From Limnovirga sp038203525 (GTDB taxonomy: Bacteria > Bacteroidota > Bacteroidia > Chitinophagales > Chitinophagaceae): 64,000 nt of DNA. Each line of letters opens with the position of its first letter. Position 1 is the first letter of the stretch. The stretch lies in assembly GCA_038203525.1 (NCBI GenBank), contig JBBRDW010000004.1, positions 1 to 64,000 on the forward strand. The letters are read 5' to 3'. Positions 59,174 through 64,000 of the stretch are shown here, piece by piece. The translations under genes and the position numbers were made by a program. The notes under the pieces are model-generated. The model did no database searches. It was not told the DNA's origin and saw only the letters and a program-made list of their open reading frames with translations.

Positions 59174-61264
59174 ATGAAAATGAAAATTACCAAAACATGG
59201 CGTTTATTGCCATTAGCTGCGGTCTTCGGTGCAGCTGTTGTATTGATGTCGTCCAGTCACAGGGAAGCACCGTTAATTGCTAATGATCCATTGGCTGATA
59301 ACACGGATTTATATGCTTTCCGGAGCCCTGATCAACCGGACTACGTTACCATCATAGCTAACTACAACCCCGGACAACTTCCATTTGGTGGACCAAATTA
59401 TTATCAGTTTGGTGAAAACATACGCTATGAAATACATATCGACAACAATATCAACACCACTGGTGACGATATTATTTACAGATTCACTTTTAAACACACA
59501 AATGAAGATCCTACCACTTTTTTCAACATCCGGTTGGGTAAAGAAAATCTAAAAACAACCTACACTGTCGAAAAGAGTGTAAATGGAGGTGCTACTTTTA
59601 CTACAGCAGCTTCAAACCGGTATGTACCTCCTTATAATATTGGCCCACGCTCTATCAGCAGTTCAGTTGGTCTTGGTGCAGCCAGTTATTTTGATCTCTT
59701 CAAAAAAGGTATCAGCGGTTCTATCGGCAGTAAAGAAAGATTCTTTTGCGGCCCTGTAGACGACCCTTTCTTTGTTGACCTTGGCGGTATTTTTGATTTG
59801 GGTGATGCTCCACGTCAGGGTGGTGCACCATCGGATGCCCTCGCATGCAAAAACGTTTCCTCCATCGCAATTCAGATTCCTATTGCCGACTTACAGAAAG
59901 ATCACAAGTCTGCCAGCCAGGCTGCAAACATACTCGATGGTGATTTCGTAATTGGTGTTTGGGCATCTGCCAGCAGGCCTAAGATGAGGGTATTAAATGG
60001 AGATGGTACAGAAACTCATTCCGGTGACTGGATTCAAGTTTCAAGACTTGGTATGCCTTTAACAAACGAGGCTGTGATACCTATTGGATATAAAGATTAT
60101 TGGAATTCTCTCACACCATATCAAGACCTTACAACATTGAGCACGTTTGGTAATTTCTTTTACAATCCGGAGTTATCATTATATATGGATGATGCGCAAT
60201 TTGGCACTGCAGTTCCTGCTTTCTCGAAATTACGTATTCAGAAAAGTTCACTCGGCACATATAACTTTGGAAATGGGCAGGATGGTTTATATCCATTAAA
60301 AGGAAATGCAGCACTTGCCGGTACGGCTTTGGATGATGCCATATTTGGCACATTATTGTTACCCGCAGCAGGTTCACCGCGTTCTGTAGATTTATGGCCA
60401 ATATTCAATACTGGCGTACCTAATCTTATACCATACCAGCTTGCGACTGGTAAAAACGGTAACCCACTTGCGGCTGGTAAACCTTTTATCAATAACTTTT
60501 TACCAAACGGTGGCGACATGCTCAGGCTGAACATGGCTGTACCTCCTACACAAAGGGATGACGTTAATTATAGTAATGAAGGTCTTATTAATGCTGCGGT
60601 ATTAGGTTTAACTGATCCTGCATATAATACCACAACAGATATTCAATTTATACCTAATATGGATGGCTTCCCTAATGGAAGAAGGCTGGAAGACGATGTT
60701 ACCAGGATTGAACTACAGGCCGTAGCAGGTGTTGTACTTGCAGCAATCGGTTTACCTTATGAAGACTATACCGGTGGTCCGAGCCCTGTTACCGGAAGGC
60801 TGCTCAATACACTAAGCTATGGTACAGGAATCTACAGGAACGATACAGGGTTTAGAAAATTATTCCCCTATGTACAAATGCCATGGTCAGGCACAAGCTC
60901 AAGATGCGGCTGTAATGCAGGCCCAAATGCAAATAATTTAAAAGAGCCATCCATCACAGTTGCTCAATCAGGTAACGCTGTAACAGGTGCAGAAGTAGCA
61001 GCTCCGGATTTTATGGTATCGGCTTATCCAAATCCGTTTGCAGGCGCCAGCACTGTTAAATATCGTATTACAAAAGCTTCCGATGTTTCCATCAGCGTAT
61101 ATGATGCTACAGGAAAACAGGTGAAAGTTTTGGTAAATGAAAAACAAAATGCTGGTACTTATAATGTACAATGGAACTCCGGCAGTTCAGCTCGCGGATT
61201 ATATTTCATCAATGCAGTAATTGACGGTAACCTAAAACAAAGTGTACGGGTTACAAAACAATAA
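59174..61264 (+). CDS. DUF4331 family protein with T9SS sorting domain
   Basis: 696 residues. Signal peptide about 1-24, then SSSHREAPLIANDPLADNTD, the DUF4331 signature at the mature N-terminus, and LYAFRSPDQPDYVTIIANYN. Conserved Asp/Asn loops (DDPFFVDLGGIFDLGD; PNGRRLEDDVTRIELQAV) follow. The last about 85 residues are a T9SS sorting domain (AYPNPFAGASTVKYRITKAS and YDATGKQVKVLVNEKQNAG). It is therefore secreted or surface-attached. The function of DUF4331 is unknown; the neighbours are a TPR protein and a HupE-like membrane protein. Confidence 0.9.
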   Translation: MKMKITKTWRLLPLAAVFGAAVVLMSSSHREAPLIANDPLADNTDLYAFRSPDQPDYVTIIANYNPGQLPFGGPNYYQFGENIRYEIHIDNNINTTGDDIIYRFTFKHTNEDPTTFFNIRLGKENLKTTYTVEKSVNGGATFTTAASNRYVPPYNIGPRSISSSVGLGAASYFDLFKKGISGSIGSKERFFCGPVDDPFFVDLGGIFDLGDAPRQGGAPSDALACKNVSSIAIQIPIADLQKDHKSASQAANILDGDFVIGVWASASRPKMRVLNGDGTETHSGDWIQVSRLGMPLTNEAVIPIGYKDYWNSLTPYQDLTTLSTFGNFFYNPELSLYMDDAQFGTAVPAFSKLRIQKSSLGTYNFGNGQDGLYPLKGNAALAGTALDDAIFGTLLLPAAGSPRSVDLWPIFNTGVPNLIPYQLATGKNGNPLAAGKPFINNFLPNGGDMLRLNMAVPPTQRDDVNYSNEGLINAAVLGLTDPAYNTTTDIQFIPNMDGFPNGRRLEDDVTRIELQAVAGVVLAAIGLPYEDYTGGPSPVTGRLLNTLSYGTGIYRNDTGFRKLFPYVQMPWSGTSSRCGCNAGPNANNLKEPSITVAQSGNAVTGAEVAAPDFMVSAYPNPFAGASTVKYRITKASDVSISVYDATGKQVKVLVNEKQNAGTYNVQWNSGSSARGLYFINAVIDGNLKQSVRVTKQ

Positions 61265-61278
61265 TTAACTATACCATG

Positions 61279-61302
61279 GGTCCGCAGAATTTTCTGCGGA
61301 CC
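61279..61302 (+). terminator. Hairpin between DUF4331 and TPR genes
   Basis: Perfect GGTCCGCAGAA / TTCTGCGGACC stem with a 2-nt loop, but no T-run after it. It may be a partial terminator or RNA-stability element that sets the ratio of the two products. Confidence 0.6.
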
Positions 61303-61337
61303 TATCTTTACAACAACCACATCATCAAAAACATTTT

Positions 61338-62684
61338 ATGAAAAAAAATATTACCTACTTATTTGTGCTTATTATTTTCATTGCTGCGGCAGGAGCAATA
61401 TTTTATAAGTATAAAAATAATACTGGCAATACCAATCCTGAAACCTATGCATTGATTGCCCGCAAAGGTGCAGCGGCACAAGCCCCGGAATGGGTGAATG
61501 TAAAAGCGCAGGCTTATAAACTCAATCAAGCGGTAAAGGCCAACCCAAAAGATACCAAATCACTAATTCAACTTGCTACTTTATATATACAAGAAGCCCG
61601 AGCAACCGGCAATTTTGCCTACTACGATAAAGCGGCTATGAAATATGTAAACGATATTTTAGTTATAGACACTGCAAATTTTGAAGCACTTACCTTAAAA
61701 TCTTTACTTTATTTATCTCAGCATCATTTTGCTGACGGCCTTGACCTGGCGCAAAAAGCAAAAGCAATAAATCCATATAATGCCTTTGTATGGGGTATTA
61801 TGGTAGATGGCAATGTAGAAATGGGTAATTACGATTCAGCCGTTTCCAATGCTGATAAAATGCTATCAATACGCCCCGACATTCGCTCATACTCCCGTGC
61901 ATCTTACCTGAGAGAAATTTATGGGGACTACCCAGGAGCTATAGAGGCAATGGATTTAGCAGTAGGCGCAGGCGTACCGGGCGATGAAACAACCGAGTGG
62001 TCAAGAATACAATTAGGGCATTTATACGAAAACACAGGTGATTTGTTAAATGCAGAAATGCAATATACACTAGCAATGCAAAACCGCCCCGGCTATGCTT
62101 ATGCACTCGCAGGCCTTGCGCGCATTGCAAATGCCAAAAAAGAATATACCAAAGCAATAGAATATTACAATCAGGCAGATTCATCGGTATCAGATTTTGC
62201 GATAAAAGAAGCATTGGCGGACGTTTACCGCCAAATGGGTAACCAGGCTAAAGCTGATGAAATACAAAATAAGGTTATTGAATTAATGACGAAAGAAGCA
62301 CAGAGTGGTAATAATGATGCAAACATTGGCCACTATGTTGACAAAGAACTGGCCTACGCTTACCTAAAAATTAATGACTTCGAAAACGCTGAAAAACATG
62401 CCTTACTCGAGTACAACCGCCGTCCAGATAATATTGATGTAAACGAATGTGTTGCCTGGGTATATTACAGCAAAGGCGATTATGCAAAAGCGCTCCCTTA
62501 TATAAAAACAGCTTTAAAAACCAATTCCAAAAACCCAACGCTGCTTTGCCGCGCAGGCCTCATCTTCGCAAAATCGGGCGACAAAACTTTGGCTAAAACA
62601 ACACTGGAACAGGCTTTAAAAGCAAATCCCAATATTGGCGACAATTTGAAAACCGAAAGTGAGACTACATTACAGATGCTATAA
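61338..62684 (+). CDS. Exported tetratricopeptide-repeat protein
   Basis: 448 residues: an N-terminal transmembrane/signal segment (YLFVLIIFIAAAGAIFYKYK), then about ten TPR units, e.g. NPKDTKSLIQLATLYIQEAR, NYDSAVSNADKMLSIRPDIR, GDLLNAEMQYTLAMQNRPGY and DYAKALPYIKTALKTNSKNP. TPRs mediate protein-protein contacts. Its place between a DUF4331 protein and a HupE-like protein suggests a scaffold for the same process, unverified. Confidence 0.85.
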   Translation: MKKNITYLFVLIIFIAAAGAIFYKYKNNTGNTNPETYALIARKGAAAQAPEWVNVKAQAYKLNQAVKANPKDTKSLIQLATLYIQEARATGNFAYYDKAAMKYVNDILVIDTANFEALTLKSLLYLSQHHFADGLDLAQKAKAINPYNAFVWGIMVDGNVEMGNYDSAVSNADKMLSIRPDIRSYSRASYLREIYGDYPGAIEAMDLAVGAGVPGDETTEWSRIQLGHLYENTGDLLNAEMQYTLAMQNRPGYAYALAGLARIANAKKEYTKAIEYYNQADSSVSDFAIKEALADVYRQMGNQAKADEIQNKVIELMTKEAQSGNNDANIGHYVDKELAYAYLKINDFENAEKHALLEYNRRPDNIDVNECVAWVYYSKGDYAKALPYIKTALKTNSKNPTLLCRAGLIFAKSGDKTLAKTTLEQALKANPNIGDNLKTESETTLQML

Positions 62685-62760
62685 AAAGCGCCTGCAAATA
62701 AAAGCAACCCGATTTTGAGCCAGCATCAGGTAATGCTATTAAAGTTTGCATGCACCTTAA

Positions 62761-62788
62761 GCTGCCAACGCTGTGGCAGCACTTTTTT
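62761..62788 (+). terminator. Terminator after the TPR gene
   Basis: GCTGCCA / TGGCAGC stem with a 6-nt loop and ACTTTTTTAC tail, 77 bp after the stop. A separate transcript for the HupE-like gene is likely. Confidence 0.6.
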
Positions 62789-62897
62789 ACTTTTATTAAT
62801 TTAGCGAAGCGGTCTAAATTACAGAATGTAAATTTGCAGAAATGCATCAGGCGAACAGAAAACTGTATTACAAAGAAACAAAACAAACATTCTTTAA

Positions 62898-63578
62898 ATG
62901 AAAGCATTAACACAAATATCCTACACCAAAAGGCTGTTTGCTTTATTGTTTTTATTAATTGCTGTATTACCCGTTTTCGGTCATCCAATCAATATTACTA
63001 TGGAACGGGCCCCGACAGAAGATGTAGTTTGGTTCTATTTTAAAATGGGTATTACCCATATTATTCCGCTAGGGTTAGACCATATACTTTTTGTAACCAG
63101 CCTTTGTTTACTCAGCAATAAAATATCCACTATTCTGTGGCAGGCTTCGGCTTTTACCGTTGCCCATACCATTACGCTGGCTCTAAGCATGCAAAATATT
63201 ATTGCTGCACCCAGTCAGTTAATAGAACCCATTATCGCATTGTCAATCGTTTTTGTTGCAGTTGAAAATATCCTCCTGAATGGATTAAAACCCTGGCGTA
63301 TACTGATTGTCTTTTTCTTTGGGCTGGTTCACGGTATGGGCTTTGCCAGTGCCCTGAGCGAAGTGGGGTTGCCCAGAAATAATTTTTTTACTTCGGTAAT
63401 TGCATTTAATGTTGGGGTTGAAGTTGGACAGATTTCCGTAATTGCGCTGGTCTTTGGTTTACTCATACTTCCATTGGGCAAACGCCCAAATTTTAAAAAA
63501 GAATTTGTGTATCCAATATCTATTATCATTGCATTAATTGCCTCTTACTGGACAATTGAACGGGTGATGTTATTATAG
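62898..63578 (+). CDS. HupE/UreJ family membrane protein
   Basis: 226 residues. After a cleavable or anchoring leader, five to six transmembrane helices with the family motifs GITHIIPLGLDHILFVTSLC and TVAHTITLALSM, then FGLVHGMGFASALSEVG and NVGVEVGQISVIAL. HupE/UreJ proteins carry metal ions, usually nickel or cobalt, into cells; the conserved His residues above fit such a role, though the metal is unknown. It is the last of the DUF4331-TPR-HupE trio. Confidence 0.9.
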   Translation: MKALTQISYTKRLFALLFLLIAVLPVFGHPINITMERAPTEDVVWFYFKMGITHIIPLGLDHILFVTSLCLLSNKISTILWQASAFTVAHTITLALSMQNIIAAPSQLIEPIIALSIVFVAVENILLNGLKPWRILIVFFFGLVHGMGFASALSEVGLPRNNFFTSVIAFNVGVEVGQISVIALVFGLLILPLGKRPNFKKEFVYPISIIIALIASYWTIERVMLL

Positions 63579-63667
63579 CGATTTTTTTAATCCTCCGCTC
63601 CTAATTTGATTTTCGCAGCAAAACAAGCATTTAACAACTGATGGCGCAGCTGCATTTTAGTCAGAAA

Positions 63668-63727
63668 GTACAAGTGAGTGACACAACAGGCGATGCCAAA
63701 GGTACCCAAAGCTCATTCCCAAAAAAT
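63668..63727 (+). repeat. R repeat, copy 29 (type II core)
   Basis: GTACAAGTGAGTGACACAAC at 63668-63687, AGGCGATGCCA, then a weak right end (GCTCATTCCCAAAAAATT). It sits between the HupE-like gene and hemH. Confidence 0.8.
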
Positions 63728-63807
63728 TATTACTTCATCTTTACAAAATCTGATCTTTTTGTTAACAGTATTGTTGTATTACTTTTACAATTTACAAAAA
63801 TATTTAA

Positions 63808-64000
63808 ATGGCAAAGCGCGGAATTATATTGATGAATTTAGGTTCGCCCGATTCTACAGAAGTAAAAGATGTACGTAAATATCTTATGGAATTTTTGATG
63901 GATAAAAGAGTAATCGATTATCCATATGTTTTTCGTTTGATGCTGGTTGGCGGCATAATCGCTCCGCTGCGGGCACCCCGTTCAGCCGAGGCTTATAAAA
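63808..64000 (+). CDS. hemH: Ferrochelatase, N-terminal fragment
   Basis: ATG at 63808; the frame runs off the window end. The 64 visible residues (MAKRGIILMNLGSPDSTEVK, DVRKYLMEFLMDKRVIDYPY, then LVGGIIAPLRAPRSAEAYK) match the start of ferrochelatase, which inserts iron into protoporphyrin IX. The GxxLMNLGSPDS and SAEAYK signatures are strong. The catalytic His lies beyond the window. Confidence 0.9.
   Translation, partial: MAKRGIILMNLGSPDSTEVKDVRKYLMEFLMDKRVIDYPYVFRLMLVGGIIAPLRAPRSAEAYK

Noticed and set aside
179..63727. CRISPR array
   Set aside because: R copies are scattered over the whole window at irregular distances with no regular spacer array and no cas genes.
179..63727. Integron attC sites
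   Set aside because: R lacks the paired RYYYAAC/GTTRRRY boxes and the recombinase shows no integron-integrase-specific insert that I can see; similarity is limited to being palindromic and dispersed.
179..63727. R copies as ordinary terminators
   Set aside because: They occur in divergent promoter gaps as well as after genes, in both orientations, and proper hairpin/T-run terminators exist next to several of them.
1..64000. tRNA or rRNA genes
   Set aside because: No cloverleaf with CCA-adjacent acceptor stem or conserved rRNA word was found on either strand by eye; a dedicated tRNA search could still find one.

Overview
The window reads as a chromosome segment of a Bacteroidota bacterium, most likely family Chitinophagaceae (inference). 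The evidence is type IX secretion (T9SS) C-terminal sorting domains on several exported proteins, a DUF5723/OmpA surface protein, truncated RHS proteins with the Bacteroidota-style YPFGLTMAGIS motif, a mitochondrial-type 755-residue aconitase, weak Shine-Dalgarno signals and moderately AT-rich DNA with very AT-rich gaps. No rRNA, tRNA or CRISPR array was seen.

Layout. 1-3.6 kb: the tail of an NADP-dependent oxidoreductase and an OmpA-family surface protein. 4.4-9.5 kb: a signalling and stress block with a CHASE3 histidine kinase, CsbD-like protein, tiny membrane protein, single-domain response regulator, YXWXGXW lipoprotein and NtrC-type sigma-54 activator. 9.7-25.7 kb: mostly housekeeping genes (RibD-like reductase, kdsA, paired AraC regulators, PspC, aconitase, MMPL/RND exporter, pheA, Gfo/Idh/MocA oxidoreductase, hemN, flavin reductase-like protein, FAH-family hydrolase) with two decayed genes (OmpA-like and GxxExxY). 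26.2-41.7 kb: two tandem serine hydrolases, an MtfA peptidase, an ECF sigma factor with a small partner, a proline iminopeptidase-like lipoprotein, the YifB/ComM ATPase, a glycosyltransferase, a glutamate carboxypeptidase II-like M28 peptidase, a deoxyribonucleotidase and a T9SS-exported M14 carboxypeptidase. 41.7-47.6 kb: an accessory island of displaced RHS C-terminal tips, each next to a putative immunity gene, around a tyrosine recombinase. 47.7-64 kb: a T9SS sulfatase, a TolC/AcrA/AcrB-type efflux operon, a MerR-thioredoxin pair, a DUF4331-TPR-HupE locus and the start of ferrochelatase (hemH).

The main unexplained feature is a dispersed intergenic repeat, called R here. It has about thirty copies in 64 kb, in nearly every larger gap and in both orientations. 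A copy is about 60 bp: a 20-nt core GTACAAGAGTGCGACGCAAC, about 25 variable bases, and a conserved end GCCGGGCTCAAAAAA. Some copies carry an outer arm that extends them to over 100 bp. Several copies form head-to-head inverted pairs with their A-rich ends outward. In the RHS island, copies in that same arrangement bound the toxin/immunity cassettes, and the recombinase lies between two oppositely oriented copies of a variant form. This suggests, but does not prove, a repeat-based system that moves or exchanges RHS tips. All repeat alignments were made by eye.
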